Assembly: GCA_032622095.1 (NCBI GenBank) | Contig: CP136069.1 | Span: 101,956,278 to 102,020,277 of the forward strand | Direction: 5' to 3' | Source: Siphonodentalium dalli | Taxonomy: Eukaryota > Mollusca > Scaphopoda > Gadilida > Siphonodentaliidae | DNA: 64,000 nucleotides | Part shown: one piece after another, positions 11,581-23,900 of the stretch | Layout: each line of letters begins with the position of its first letter | Numbering within the stretch: position 1 is the stretch's first letter | The notes under the pieces: generated by a model | Databases searched by the model: none | What the model was told of the DNA's origin: nothing | What the model saw: only the letters and a program-made list of their open reading frames with translations | Made by a program: the position numbers and the translations under genes

Positions 11581-12186
11581 GTGGTGGAATTTGCTGGCTT
11601 TGAGATAACATCTGACAACGTTCGACCCTCAGTGAAGTATCTGCGTTCGATTCTGGACTCCCCGGACACCAAAAACATCACAGCCATCCGTTCGTGGTTC
11701 GGCCTAGTCAACCAGGTGTCATATGAATTTAGTATGACTGAGAAGATGTTACCATTCCGCCAGCTACTGATACCGGGAACATCATTCAAATGGGACGAAG
11801 ACATCGACAACCTATTCGAGGACTCGAAAACCATAATTGTCCGAGAAATAGAACATGGTGTCAAGATCTTCGACAAGAACAGACCCACATGCCTGGCTAC
11901 AGATTGGTCGAAGGGCGGCATTGGTTTCTGGATGCTTCAGAACCACTGTAATTGTCCGAACTCAGAACCCGTCTGCTGTCCTACTGGGTGGAAAATCACT
12001 CTTATCGGCAGTCGGTTCACACACCCAGCTGAAACAAGATATGCGCCAGTCGATGGTGAAGCCCTAGCAGTGGCCGATGCACTTGATAAAGCCAGATACT
12101 TCGCACTAGGCTGTAAGGATCTTATCGTTGCGGTGGATCACAAACCCCTTCTTAAAATATTCGGTTATCTGTATAACTATCAGTAG
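11581..12186 (+). pseudogene. Gypsy RT connection and RNase H fragment, 201 codons
   Basis: The frame starts inside the RT palm/thumb (VEFAGFEIT) and runs through the connection into RNase H. The three acidic residues of the RNase H fold are visible: D108 in ATDWS, E160 in DGEALA and D186 in VDHKPL. After KIFG the similarity ends and the frame closes at 12186, so the rest of RNase H and all of integrase are missing. In the family RNase H removes the RNA strand during reverse transcription. Confidence 0.85.
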
Positions 12187-12595
12187 AAGTCTTATTGACA
12201 TTACTGACTTCCAATCTAACTACTTCTATTGAAAATAAAAGAAAACATTTGATGGAAATTTAAATTAAAAATAAAATTTCGCCCATCTATGGAAAATAAG
12301 CTTGATATCATTACGACAATATTAACACGACATAATTCTCTTAAAAGTGTAACCCCTGGGGGGGGGGGGGTTAAGTCTATTATAAGTTACACGTTCACGG
12401 ACTAGAGGTCCAGTTTAGCGATATCTCCTTCTCTCTTTCTGGAACACAACGTAACAAGAAAACCATAGTCAGAAATGGTAACGCGCTCAAGATAATATAT
12501 TATATACCCATGATTGTAATTAATATTATAGAATATAAAATATATTGGTTCCGTGAATGACTAACTCAGAATTCCGTTAAAATAAAAATAACAAC
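12187..12595. other. AT-rich DNA with a G run and a short dispersed repeat
   Basis: No coding frame is supported. A G tract lies at about 12358-12370. The stretch from about 12450 (AACAAGAAAACCATAGTCAG) to 12500 recurs at about 54709-54760 in the same orientation. Confidence 0.5.
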
Positions 12596-13325
12596 CAGCA
12601 CCTAATTAACGAACCGGCGGCCGACTCGGCCGTCTCCGACCACAACCATCAATGGGCTGCAGAACGAAAAATGCTTATAACAGTTGAAATATAAAACCTA
12701 CAAATTATCTTTTCATTTATTTTATTTGTAATTGACATAGCTTGTCACAAACCAAAAATCAACATTATTGACATAATAATGTAAAGGGCAATAAAGAAAT
12801 TGAAATTCCCAACTACACCTTTTACCGGACTTGGCCTTCGAATTTTAAATATCCCAAAATTTCCCATTCTATAAATAAAACACCTATGTTAATGTCAGCT
12901 CCCACGGTTATCTAGAATCTCTAGGACAGTATACATGCGGCGCGCGTAATAATCATTTGTATGATACCTTACGGCAATGTGTAGTGTAATCAAAGAATTT
13001 CTGCATTATTCATCTTATTATATAACGTCCCCGGTGTATACTTTTCTACAAATTTTAGAAAGCTGTGATCCGCTGGACATTTTATAAATAGATAATGGGG
13101 TTTTCCGGTTATTTTGGGACGCATTGAAGTTGTACTGCGACCCCGAGCCCGGTAAAAGGTGTAGTTGGAATTTCAATTGCGTTTATTGTCGTTGATTTTG
13201 GTTTGTGATAAGCTATGCCAATTACAAACAGAAGAAATGAAAAATATAATTTGTAAAATGCGTATGTCAATTGGTACGTGTTGTATGAGTGTAGTCTGAG
13301 CCAACGGTTCGTTAATTAGGTGCTG
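12596..13325. mobile_element. 730-bp inverted-repeat element (CAGCACC termini)
   Basis: The left end CAGCACCTAATTAACGAACC (12596) is matched in reverse complement at 13305-13325. Inverted homology continues inward for ~285 bp to about 12885 and 13070, for example the ACACCTTTTACCGG / CCGGTAAAAGGTGT pair. There is no coding capacity, so it is a MITE- or foldback-type element. No flanking target duplication is clear. Confidence 0.75.
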
Positions 13326-13690
13326 ATCGGTGTGACAGTTTGCGGTAGGTCACCTATTTGCTGAGTATTTGCGAAAGTCCCTGAATTCGCGGAGGTCCCC
13401 TTAAATGGTCGAAATATGTTGATTTTAATGAGAGAACGGGTGCGTATATATCTCAATTGATACGTATTTAAAAGAGGTTAGTCGGATACAGCCGAGTCCG
13501 CCACCGTTCGTTAATTGGTGCTGATCGGTGTGACAATTTGCAGTAGGTCCCTATTTGCGGAGGTCACCGAATTCGCGGAGTTCCCCTAAAATGGTCGAAA
13601 TATGTTGATTTTAATGAGGGAACGGGTGCGTATATGTCAATTGATACGTATTTTAAACAAATAACGACACGGTCATCATAATAGTGGTTT
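13305..13690. repeat. Tandem duplication, ~200-bp unit x2
   Basis: The block from the right terminus of the preceding element (CGTTCGTTAATT...GGTGCTGATCGGTGTGAC) through GGGTGCGTATAT and TCAATTGATACG repeats from about 13505. A third copy in reverse orientation lies at about 54965-55145, so this is a dispersed family. Confidence 0.65.
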
Positions 13691-13697
13691 GTTCTAT

Positions 13698-13744
13698 CAA
13701 TCATCATCATCATCTTCATCATCATCATCGTCATCATCATCATA
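13698..13744 (+). repeat. (ATC)n microsatellite
   Basis: Imperfect ATC/TCA trinucleotide run with a few substitutions. It accounts for a methionine-rich minus-strand frame that is not a gene. Confidence 0.9.
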
Positions 13745-13984
13745 ATACGGAACAAGTCTTGCGACTTTTCGTCCAATAACATTATTTGCAATGTTTGTTT
13801 ACAAATATATGTATCGTCATTCGATATTTACTTGTGAGTCACTTGAACATATATATATTACTAACTAATTCTTGTCGTCGAACTCGTATTTTATATAATA
13901 GAAGAATGAGTCTAATTTATATTTTGAATTGATCGTGTGTTGGAGCCTCATCAGCGAAGTCTGGCAGAGAGTTCCAGCTATTTA

Positions 13985-14433
13985 TTATATGACTGTCATT
14001 ATTTTCACTAAATACCACCATTGTTTGGTGATGGTTTTCTGATTAATCGGATCATGATGGTATCGTGATCCGATTCCATACCATGCGTGTCTGAATCAGA
14101 ACGAGGCTCCTGAACTATTTTCAATTGAGACACTTCTTCTTAAAATTGTTGTTGATTAAATTGTTGCGATTCGTTCATTAAATTTGAATTCAACTTATCA
14201 CCTTTTTCGCAATACAATTTCAGAGGTTCGTTGTAATAATTAAGTTCAATTGGTCATATAATAACCATATTATTACTACAGTGAAGTTATCTGAGTCTCC
14301 ACATTACGTCTCGTTGAGAAGGTGAGATCACGGATCAGACTCGCAGCCTGCGACAGCTCGTCTGATCCGTGATCTCACATTCTCAACTCGGTGTGATCTG
14401 GAGACTCAGATCACTTCACTGTAGTGATAATCT
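13985..14433. mobile_element. 449-bp hairpin-bearing insertion with 7-bp target duplication
   Basis: The insertion is flanked by CTATTTA at 13978-13984 and 14434-14440. Removing it plus one copy rejoins the LINE frame (RVVN to NSWNSLP). Its right third is a near-perfect hairpin: about 65-bp arms at 14276-14340 and 14360-14424 around a ~19-nt loop. The rest is unique-looking, with a small GGATCA...TGATCC stem near 14050-14073. The two ends of the element are not inverted repeats of each other, so it is not an ordinary MITE. The class is unknown. Confidence 0.75.
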
Positions 14434-14753
14434 CTATTTACCACCCTCTGCGCGAAGAAACATTTCCCTATGGCCTTGTTAAGAATGGGCATCTGTAGCT
14501 TTTTATTATGTCCTCTTGTTCTTCCTGATGTATGTCTTTCTAATAGGTCACAGGCATTGGTATTGCAATGACCATTCAACAGTTTATATACCTCGATTAG
14601 ATCTCCTCTAAATATTCGATATTTTAAAGACATCAGATTGAGTCTTATCATTCGGTCTCGGTAGCATAGAGTTTTGATTTGACGAACTAGTTTCCTGGCT
14701 TTTCTTTGTATTTCTCTAACACAATGCTTTAATATTTGTGATGTGGGCTCCAT
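14406..14753 (-). pseudogene. LINE ORF2 C-terminal fragment
   Basis: The 115-codon frame contains KARKLVRQIKTLCYRDR, MSLKYRIFRGDLIEVYKLLNG and CFFAQRVVN, the order seen C-terminal to the RT in CR1/jockey-like ORF2 proteins. The last residues after RVVN come from the inserted hairpin, not from the LINE. No catalytic motif lies in this part. Confidence 0.75.
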
Positions 14754-15165
14754 GCAGAGTTACAGTATTCGATGATAGGTCTTACCGTGCTTATGTAGAG
14801 CGATTAGAAAGTGTCGATGTCCAAGTTCGTGAAAGTTCTATTGACTATGCCGATGAATTGAGAAGCTTTATTGTTTTAGGATATTGTAGGAAGGCTAATC
14901 TGGCCGTGTCAAATTGAGCTTTAGCTATGGGATATCTCGCAGGACAACACATTTCGGGTTTTCGTGGGCTGTGTATTCGCTGGATGTCTTATAGTTGCAG
15001 TATGTAACTATTATGACCGCGTTAATTGCGTTCGATGTTTAGGTATGAACAATGGCTGGGCCATGCACATTTGAAGATTTTATGGCGGGAACACAATTTT
15101 TGATCCGCATTTAGAAGCTTTCTGGTGTAGTAAATGAGACACCTGCAGTAATAAGCCGTAGCTAT

Positions 15166-15199
15166 TAGCTCACCTGAGACGAAGTCTCCGGTGGAGCTA
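15166..15199. repeat. GCTCACC palindrome of molluscan type (also 21322-21355, 27439-27472)
   Basis: TAGCTCACCTGAGAC is followed by GAAG and then a near-complement ending in GGTGGAGCTA, which forms a 15-bp stem. CCGTCCGTCCGTCC comes ~35 bp later. I associate this combination with dispersed repeats in bivalve and other molluscan genomes, from memory. It recurs once per tandem unit. Confidence 0.6.
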
Positions 15200-15928
15200 T
15201 AGTCATCACTCCTCGTGCTTCGTCCGTCCGTCCGTCCAGAATAATCTTCTCCAGAACCGTAAGACGGAATGGGTTCATATTTGGTGTGGATGTTCCCTAT
15301 GTGAATCACATTCAGATTTGTTAAAATGAGGTAACCCGGTCAAATAGTTGCGAAGCTAGGACCATAACTCTTTCCCATCATAGTAATTCTTACAACAACT
15401 TCTTCTCAAATTTCATTGGGTCGAATGAATTCATATTTGGTACAAAGGGTCCTTGGGGGACTGTGATTCAGATTTGTTCAAATGATGTCACTGGGTCGAA
15501 TGTGGGCGGAGCTAGTGACATAACTCCAAAAAAAAAAAAATTAATTCAGATTTTGGGAATTTTCACCTTGTTCAATTTAACAAACAAAAACATTATTTTT
15601 AAACATGTTATAAAATTTGAAAAAAAGTGACACCATTATAACATCTGCAGAGTTATGAAATTTTAATCTTTAATGAAATTACGGAAACATTCTATTACCC
15701 ATCCCCCTCCCTCATGGCCCAGAATCCACCCGCCCCACCCTGCCCCAACCAACATCCATTCCAACCGATATCATCTCCAACTTCCAACTTTAATACCTGT
15801 TCTACCCAGAAGCAGATATCTCTTTCTGCAGGGAGACAGAGAGAGACACAGGTCATTAATCTAGATTATAATATTATGTCATCTGGCAGCTTGTGTAAAC
15901 AACACTGCTATCAAATTAAACAAACTGC

Positions 15929-16364
15929 CTGAATATTGTGTGTCTGACATTTGCAGAATGAGGTCCCCAGAGGGTGAATTTAGTGTTGCTACCCCATACA
16001 GAAGGCTAGCATCACCAAATACACCATACAGGGACCTAATTCCGCTTAGTCATCATCTTCTGGGAAGTATCTTAAGTATCAAATTGAAATTTGGTTTTAG
16101 TTAATTTTTGACCTTTTCCCTTCTGTTCAGTTTCTATGCCCCCCTAATTAGCAGAAGATAAAATGCATAATTGAGGTGCTCAATGGGTGTGCATTACAAA
16201 CTTCAACTGTAGAACTTAAATCTGTTCATAGGTTTCCCATGGCTGTTGAGGCCTAATCAGACTGAGGATGAATCCGGTGATGCTAGCCCGCCTTGCGGAA
16301 TAGTGTAATTAAAATCACCTTTTCGGGACCTCATTCTGCAAATGTCAGACACACTATATTCAGG
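15929..16364. mobile_element. ~436-bp inverted-repeat element (also at ~22084-22519 and ~28202-28637)
   Basis: Termini beginning CCTGAATATTGTGTGTCTG at 15929 are matched in reverse complement ending at 16364, over about 55 bp including GACATTTGCAGAATGAGGTCC. The interior is non-coding. Fragments of the same termini recur at 16795-16910 with a ~45-bp direct repeat containing CTTAACCACCACTTATCCAG at 16379 and 16927, so related elements are packed here. One copy lies in each tandem unit. Confidence 0.65.
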
Positions 16365-16969
16365 CTTGGCTGGCATATTATTTTCTTAACCACCACTTAT
16401 CCAGATGAAATCATACCCTGATTTTTCAAAGAAAAATTGGGGGGTATATTGGATTGAATTTGTCTTCTGTCTGTCAGGCGGTCCTTCCACCCGTCGGTCT
16501 GTTGGGATGTCTATCCATCCATCTATCAGCAATTGTTTTCTTCTCCATATTAAAGACCAAATATTTTTATATATTGCAGTGTGCATGTTCCCTTGGTGAC
16601 TCACAATCAGATTTGTTCAAATACGTTCATCAGATCAAATAGGTGCGAAGCTAGGGCCATAACTCTTCCCTCCATAGTAAATCTTAATATAATTTCTTCT
16701 CAAGAACCATTGAGCCTATATCAGCTCATTTTTGTTATGGATGGGCCTTGGGTGGCCGGGTTCAGATTTGTTCAAATGGGGTCATTTTTAGGAAATGAGG
16801 TCCCCAGAGGGTGAATTCGTTGATGCTATTCCACATTGGGGAATGGAGTCATTAAATTCACCTTTTTTGGACCTCATTCTGCAAAGGTCAGACACACTAA
16901 ATACAGACTTGGCTGTTCCAATATTATTTTCTTAACCACCACTTATCCAGGTGAAATCATACCCTATTG

Positions 16970-17630
16970 GATATTGGGGGTATATTGATATTACTAGATG
17001 AATGGATCTCATAGATGGGGATTCACATTTGTTCTAATAGGGCAGAGATAAGAGATTTAACTCTCCTCTATCCTGTTTGGTACTGGTATAATAATATTGA
17101 TTTCTAGGCAGCCTGGGTGGGGGCAATGTTTGAGACAATAGGGAAGGAGTGTAGATGGGTGGAATTTTGACCCCCTACTTTGCCTGATACAACATTAGTT
17201 GTAGATTAGATGTTCACATAAAAAATAGGTTACAATTGTTCGCATAGTTTGGTTTGATTTTCCAACATATATGTTTTAAACCAACAGTCCATATGTTCCT
17301 ACTTCATGTTAAACTGTTGGACCAAATTGGCCACAAATTTTAACTTTATGGGGTTGGTAATTTTCAAACGTTTGAGAGCTTGAAGTACTGGTACCAGTTG
17401 TAAAATTCAACCTAAGAGGGATGTGCAAAAGAATTTTTGTGAACTTAGTACTGTGGTATGGTTGTCCTCTTTAAAAGGTAAGAGGTTGGAGATTTGTCAG
17501 TGGTGTGCAATTAGAAATTTCAAGTTGAAGAGCCCTGCTCATCTGAGAACCCCCAGCTATGTCCATGTTGAGAACTACTTATCTTAAGTGATATTGTCAC
17601 GTACTGACTCTTGTCTTCAGAGTCCCAGTC
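16970..17630. other. Unassigned DNA within unit copy 1
   Basis: No coding frame over ~60 codons, no inverted or tandem structure that I can see, and no recognisable motif. The same holds for the equivalent parts of copies 2 and 3. Confidence 0.4.
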
Positions 17631-17664
17631 TTCTCAGTCTTTACAGTCTGGTGAGCGACCCACA

Positions 17665-17668
<4 letters not shown>

Positions 17669-17717
<49 letters not shown>

Positions 17718-17800
17718 TTATTTCCTCCATTCACGGAGAGTTATGAATAATATAAATTGACAAAAGGAAATTCAAATAATACAAGAACAGTAAACACTAG
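17669..17800 (-). repeat. (TA)n tract with adjoining retroposon-like 3' end
   Basis: A TA dinucleotide tract (17669-17715) abuts sequence that, on the minus strand, reads CCGTGAATGGAGGAAATAAAG and then the tract, like a LINE or SINE 3' end with AATAAA and a simple tail. The tract is ~47 bp in copy 1, ~13 bp in copy 2 and ~45 bp in copy 3. Confidence 0.5.
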
Positions 17801-17803
17801 CAG

Positions 17804-20690
17804 GGTTACCCGGCGTTGCCCAGGTTAAAGTGATGTGAAACCCTCTGTGGATATTTGGTGGGAATAGAGAATACTCTTGCTCACAAAGTGTTACACGTAT
17901 TCTCATAAATTGTATATCCAAATGCCATCACAAAACATTATTCTTACACATTGAATATAAGTAGTGGCTTACCTTGTCAGGTCGGACCGATTCTCATTTT
18001 GTTTATCGCGTTTAATCGTTTAATCTGTCCAACCAATAAAGAAGTATTTATTTATTTACAACTGCGTATACTTCAGACGTTATAGCATGAAACATGAACA
18101 GCATAAACACATTAGTTCGAAAAGATAAAAGACGACAATTGTGTTTTACATAGAGATGTATCAATCAACCAATCAATCTAGAATATGTTTTAAAGATATG
18201 TCCAGGTGCTCCTCTGTTCTGGTGCTATATATACTGGCTAATCACTTTCAGTTTAAACGAATTGATGTTGTGCATGTATAGCAGCTACATATGCCCGACA
18301 CAGCGATATTTTGAGTTGTTTATGTTAGGCGATGAGTCTGTTCTAAAAAATGAAAGAAATCCTCTGTATCGGGCAGATATACCCTTGTCAGATGTCAATA
18401 TTGGAGGATCCTGAAAAGTCATGTGCTACGGACTGCGTTTTCCTTTATCTCAGAAGTAACCATATTTGACTGCACACTGTGACCACTATTTTGAACAGGC
18501 CTGCTCTACATTTCCATATCTCTTGGCAATTGTAACTTTTTTTGTGGAAACTATATTGAAAGGGACAGACTCAATCGTGTTATGATATATACATGAGCCA
18601 TTCTAATACGCAATCCTCTGACGATTCAAGGTCCCTCAGATTGAAGGAATATATGTATCTCTTAAATAGATTGATATAAATATACTTTTAATGCTTTCTT
18701 CTATGTATCTATGTTGCTAGATCATTATAGGAATGCCCTGAATTCCACCCCCATATACATATGACAGTTGAGAAGATATAATTGTTCAAGTGACTTAATT
18801 CGGTCACCAGTTGTCGAGATTGTGAAATTGGAATGCCAAAAACTCCTTAGAATGACATGGAGATGGCCTGGGAGATGACTATATATATAACTTTGTTGAA
18901 TATCGGCGAATTGAACAATCTTATAAATGCTAGTGAATCTCCTCTCGCCATCCATGACCCAAACAACCCCAAATGTGATTTAATTCATCATATCATCAGA
19001 GAAGAACGTGCATGAATTTGGTAGAATCAGTGCTAAATATATGTGTATCAACTTTGGTGCAACTCCCCTCATGCGTGACTTGAAACGCGCCACTTGTGTC
19101 ATAATTAAACCACGTCTATAGCCTCATGCATGCATTATATAATGGAGATGATTATATATAAGTTTGGTGCTAATCGGCAACTAAACAAATTCTTATCATA
19201 GTTATTACCCCCCCCCCCCAATCTCTCACCCAAACGGCACCAATTTCGTGTCTTTAAATCACACGTTTATATTCCTCGTATCACGGAGAAGAATAATATA
19301 TCAATTTGGTCGAAATATATTCTAAAAATAGCACCTCCCCTGACACCAACAACGTCACTTTAGAAAATTTTAACCCGCACCATTATCTTACTCATAAAGA
19401 GTTACCCCTGTTAGACCGCCTTGTATTGGTGCCATCTCGATTGTACCCTTAAAGTTATATATAGAACACAGACAGATATTCGCAAATATTTGATTCATTG
19501 TATCATTTGAGAAGAACGTGTATGATTTTGATGGTAATTGGCACTAAACATATTTGTATAAGTTTTGGTGACCCTCCCGTCCCTATTTCGGACTCAAGCG
19601 GCGCCACTTTTGACATAATTAAACCACACACTTAGACTCATTATAGAGATGAATGTATATATAACATGTATGAAAATTGATGAGTATACAAATTCGTATC
19701 AAATTTAGGGCCACCATTGCATATCTCTCACCCAAAAGGCTCCAATTTGGCGCATTTTAACCACACGATTAGATTATTCGTATCACGAATATGTATCAAT
19801 CAGGTGGAAATCGGCGCTAAACATATTGTTTATCAATGTTTGTGTCCCTCTCACCCTCTGGGCACCACTGACTCGAATGGCCCCACTTTTGATTGACATC
19901 TATAAACCACACAATTAGACTCCTGATATCATGGAGATTATTATTTGTAAGTTTGGTGCTAATCCGCGACTAAACAATTTTTTATCAAATGTAGTGCCCA
20001 CCCCCATCTCTCACCAAAGCAGCACCAATATGACGTCTTTAAAATGACACGATTAGATTCCTCATATCATGGATAAGAATGTGTATCAATTTGGTGGAAA
20101 TTGGCGCTAAAAATATTGTGTATCAATTTTGGTGCCCCTCTCCCTTTCAGTGCACCCCTGACTCGAATGACGCCACTTTTGACAGCTTTAAGCCACGCCA
20201 TTAGACACCTCATACCATAGGGATGAAATTGTATAAGTTTCGTGGCAATCGGCGACAAAACCAATTCTTGTGAGATTTAGTACCCACCCACCGCCCCGCC
20301 CCAATCTCTCATCCCAACGACACCAATTTGGCGTCTTTAAATCACACAATACGATTCCTTGTATGCCCCTCTCCCTTCCGGGCATCCCTGACGCGAACGG
20401 CGCGACTTTTGACATATTTAAACCACACCATTAGATTCCTCATATTATGGGGATGATTATATATAAGTTTGGTGGCAATCGGCGACAATATTTTTTTCTG
20501 CCCCTCCCCCCTTTCTGCCCCTGACAACAACGATCACTTTAGAAAGTTCTAACCCTCGCCATTATCTTTCTCGTACAAAGTTACCCCTATTAGACACCTT
20601 TTGTGCTATCTAGGTGGTCCCCTGTGGATTTCTATAGAACACAGACAGACAGACAGACAGACATTCGCAAATATAGATATAGATATATAC
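17804..20690 (+). repeat. Degenerate ~145-bp tandem array after a TACCCGGCGTTGCCC head
   Basis: The segment opens ACTAGCAGGGTTACCCGGCG. From about 19250 the same phrases recur: CACACNATTAGATTCCTC, GTATCAATTTGGTGG, CGGCGCTAAA, then C-rich text and GACGCCACTTTTGACA. Starts near 19630, 19765, 19905, 20048, 20195 and 20343 give a period of 135-150 bp. It ends near (ACAG)n and ATTCGCAAATATAGATATAG. Equivalent arrays lie at about 23923-26808 and 30062-33036. Confidence 0.7.
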
Positions 20691-20940
20691 AGTGAACATA
20701 ACAACAAAGACTAGCCGCTAAGAGTTCAGCAAGCATACACACACGCATACACCCATGTATATATTGATACTTACAGACACCCATCGTACATACTCGCATG
20801 CCATCATACATGCAAATCCCACACTAATACATGCATGCACACATACATATCCATACTCACACACAGACAGATAAAAGTATATATATATAAAACATACATG
20901 CAATACAATACATGTGCTCGCATACATACATACATACATA

Positions 20941-23900
20941 CCGTGCTTATGTAGAGCGATTAGAAAGTGTCGATGTCCAAGTTCGTGAAAGTTCTATTGA
21001 CTATGCCGATGAATTAAGAAGCTTTATTGTTTTAGGATATTGTAGGAAGGCTAATCTGGCCGTGTCAAATTGAGCTTTAGCTATGGGATATCTCGCAGGA
21101 CAACACATTTCGGGTTTTCGTGGGCTGTGTATTCGCTGGATGTCTTATAGTTGCAGTATGTAACTATTATGACCGCGTTAATTGCGTTCGATGTTTAGGT
21201 ATGAACAATGGCTGGGCCATGCACATTTGAAGATTTTATGGCGGGAACACAATTTTTGATCCGCATTTAGAAGCTTTCTGGTGTAGTAAATGAGACACCT
21301 GCAGTAATAAGCCGTAGCTATTAGCTCACCTGAGACGAAGTCTCCGGTGGAGCTATAGTCATCACTCCTCGTGCTTCGTCCGTCCGTCCGTCCAGAATAA
21401 TCTTCTCCAGAACCGTAAGACGGAATGGGTTCATATTTGGTGTGGATGTTCCCTATGTGAATCACATTCAGATTTGTTAAAATGAGGTAACCCGGTCAAA
21501 TAGTTGCGAAGCTAGGACCATAACTCTTTCCCATCATAGTAATTCTTACAACAACTTCTTCTCAAATTTCATTGGGTCGAATGAATTCATATTTGGTACA
21601 AAGGGTCCTTGGGGGACTGTGATTCAGATTTGTTCAAATGATGTCACTGGGTCGAATGTGGGCGGAGCTAGTGACATAACTCCAAAAAAAAAAAATTTAA
21701 TTCAGATTTTGGGAATTTTCACCTTGTTCAATTTAACAAACAAAAACATTATTTTTAAACATGTTATAAAATTTGAAAAAAGTGACACCATTATAACATC
21801 TGCAGAGTTATGAAATTTTAATCTTTAATGAAACTACGGAAACATTCTATTACCCATCCCCCTCCCTCATGGCCCAGAATCCACCCGCCCCACCCTGTCC
21901 CAACCAACATCCATTCCAACCGATATCATCTCCAACTTCCAACTTTAATACCTGTTCTACCCAGAAGCAGATATCTCTTTCTGCAGGGAGACAGAGAGAG
22001 ACACAGGTCATTAATCTAGATTATAATATTATGTCATCTGGCAGCTTGTGTAAACAACACTGCTATCAAATTAAACAAACTGCCTGAATATTGTGTGTCT
22101 GACATTTGCAGAATGAGGTCCCCAGAGGGTGAATTTAGTGTTGCTACCCCATACAGAAGGCTAGCATCACCAAATACACCATACAGGGACCTAATTCCGC
22201 TTAGTCATCATCTTCTGGGAAGTATCTTAAGTATCAAATTGAAATTTGGTTTTAGTTAATTTTTGACCTTTTCCCTTCTGTTCAGTTTCTATGCCCCCCT
22301 AATTAGCAGAAGATAAAATGCATAATTGAGGTGCTCAATGGGTGTGCATTACAAACTTCAACTGTAGAACTTAAATCTGTTCATAGGTTTCCCATGGCTG
22401 TTGAGGCCTAATCAGACTGAGGATGAATCCGGTGATGCTAGCCCGCCTTGCGGAATAGTGTAATTAAAATCACCTTTTCGGGACCTCATTCTGCAAATGT
22501 CAGACACACTATATTCAGGCTTGGCTGGCATATTATTTTCTTAACCACCACTTATCCAGATGAAATCATACCCTGATTTTTCAAAGAAAAATTGGGGGGT
22601 ATATTGGATTGAATTTGTCTTCTGTCTGTCAGGCGGTCCTTCCACCCGTCGGTCTGTTGGGATGTCTATCCATCCATCTATCAGCAATTGTTTTCTTCTC
22701 CATATTAAAGACCAAATATTTTTATATATTGCAGTGTGCATGTTCCCTTGGTGACTCACAATCAGATTTGTTCAAATACGTTCATCAGATCAAATAGGTG
22801 CGAAGCTAGGGCCATAACTCTTCCCTCCATAGTAAATCTTAATATAATTTCTTCTCAAGAACCATTGAGCCTATATCAGCTCATTTTTGTTATGGATGGG
22901 CCTTGGGTGGCCGGGTTCAGATTTGTTCAAATGGGGTCATTTTTAGGAAATGAGGTCCCCAGAGGGTGAATTCGTTGATGCTATTCCACATTGGGGAATG
23001 GAGTCATTAAATTCACCTTTTTTGGACCTCATTCTGCAAAGGTCAGACACACTAAATACAGACTTGGCTGTTCCAATATTATTTTCTTAACCACCACTTA
23101 TCCAGGTGAAATCATACCCTATTGGATATTGGGGGTATATTGATATTACTAGATGAATGGATCTCATAGATGGGGATTCACATTTGTTCTAATAGGGCAG
23201 AGATAAGAGATTTAACTCTCCTCTATCCTGTTTGGTACTGGTATAATAATATTGATTTCTAGGCAGCCTGGGTGGGGGCAATGTTTGAGACAATAGGGAA
23301 GGAGTGTAGATGGGTGGAATTTTGACCCCCTACTTTGCCTGATACAACATTAGTTGTAGATTAGATGTTCACATAAAAAATAGGTTACAATTGTTCGCAT
23401 AGTTTGGTTTGATTTTCCAACATATATGTTTTAAACCAACAGTCCATATGTTCCTACTTCATGTTAAACTGTTGGACCAAATTGGCCACAAATTTTAACT
23501 TTATGGGGTTGGTAATTTTCAAACGTTTGAGAGCTTGAAGTACTGGTACCAGTTGTAAAATTCAACCTAAGAGGGATGTGCAAAAGAATTTTTGTGAACT
23601 TAGTACTGTGGTATGGTTGTCCTCTTTAAAAGGTAAGAGGTTGGAGATTTGTCAGTGGTGTGCAATTAGAAATTTCAAGTTGAAGAGCCCTGCTCATCTG
23701 AGAACCCCCAGCTATGTCCATGTTGAGAACTACTTATCTTAAGTGATATTGTCACGTACTGACTCTTGTCTTCAGAGTCCCAGTCTTCTCAGTCTTTACA
23801 GTCTGGTGAGCGACCCACAATCATATATATATATCTTTATTTCCTCCATTCACGGAGAGTTATGAATAATATAAATTGACAAAAGGAAATTCAAATAATA

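Larger units (their letters stand above)
9451..12180 (+). mobile_element. Broken Ty3/Gypsy retrotransposon body (gag-pol)
   Basis: The Gypsy element interrupted at 7643 resumes here. Gag, a retropepsin motif, RT fragments and RNase H follow in the order expected for gag-protease-RT-RNaseH. Several short deletions and frameshifts break the frame: near 9530 in gag, in the gag finger, in the N-terminal RT, and through 11296-11580. The body stops after the third RNase H acidic residue near 12165. No integrase or 3' LTR is seen, so it is truncated on the right as well. Confidence 0.85.
13860..14895 (-). mobile_element. LINE C-terminal fragment split by a hairpin insertion
   Basis: Minus-strand frames read like the C-terminus of a CR1/jockey-type LINE. 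A region with NRTFTNLD and RPIIEYCNSAWSPH (about 14880-14745) leads into RGDLIEVYKLLNG and FFAQRVVN (14406-14753). The match stops at an insertion and resumes at 13984 with NSWNSLPDFADEAP. The first part lies inside copy 1 of the triplicated unit, so the triplication boundary cuts through this LINE. A stop within the first part and the insertion make it a pseudogene. Confidence 0.75.
14785..20940 (+). repeat. Tandem ~6.15-kb unit, copy 1 (6156 bp)
   Basis: The unit starts CCGTGCTTATGTAGAGCG and ends in (CATA)n. It repeats head to tail two more times with very high identity. In order it holds a LINE C-terminal scrap (to ~14895), the GCTCACC palindrome (15166), ~170-bp related blocks with CAGATTTGTTCAAATG (15280-15540, 16600-16790), an inverted-repeat element (15929-16364), unassigned DNA (16970-17630), a TA tract with a retroposon tail (17669-17800), a ~145-bp degenerate array (to ~20640), (ACAG)n and CATA-rich DNA. 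I see no functional gene. Confidence 0.95.

Noticed and set aside
13564..13791. Methionine-rich minus frame
   Set aside because: It is translation of the ATC microsatellite at 13698-13744.
15022..15309. 95-codon minus frame present three times (also 21178 and 27199)
   Set aside because: It crosses the GCTCACC palindrome and LINE debris. A 1-bp loss in copy 3 changes the frame, so it is not maintained.
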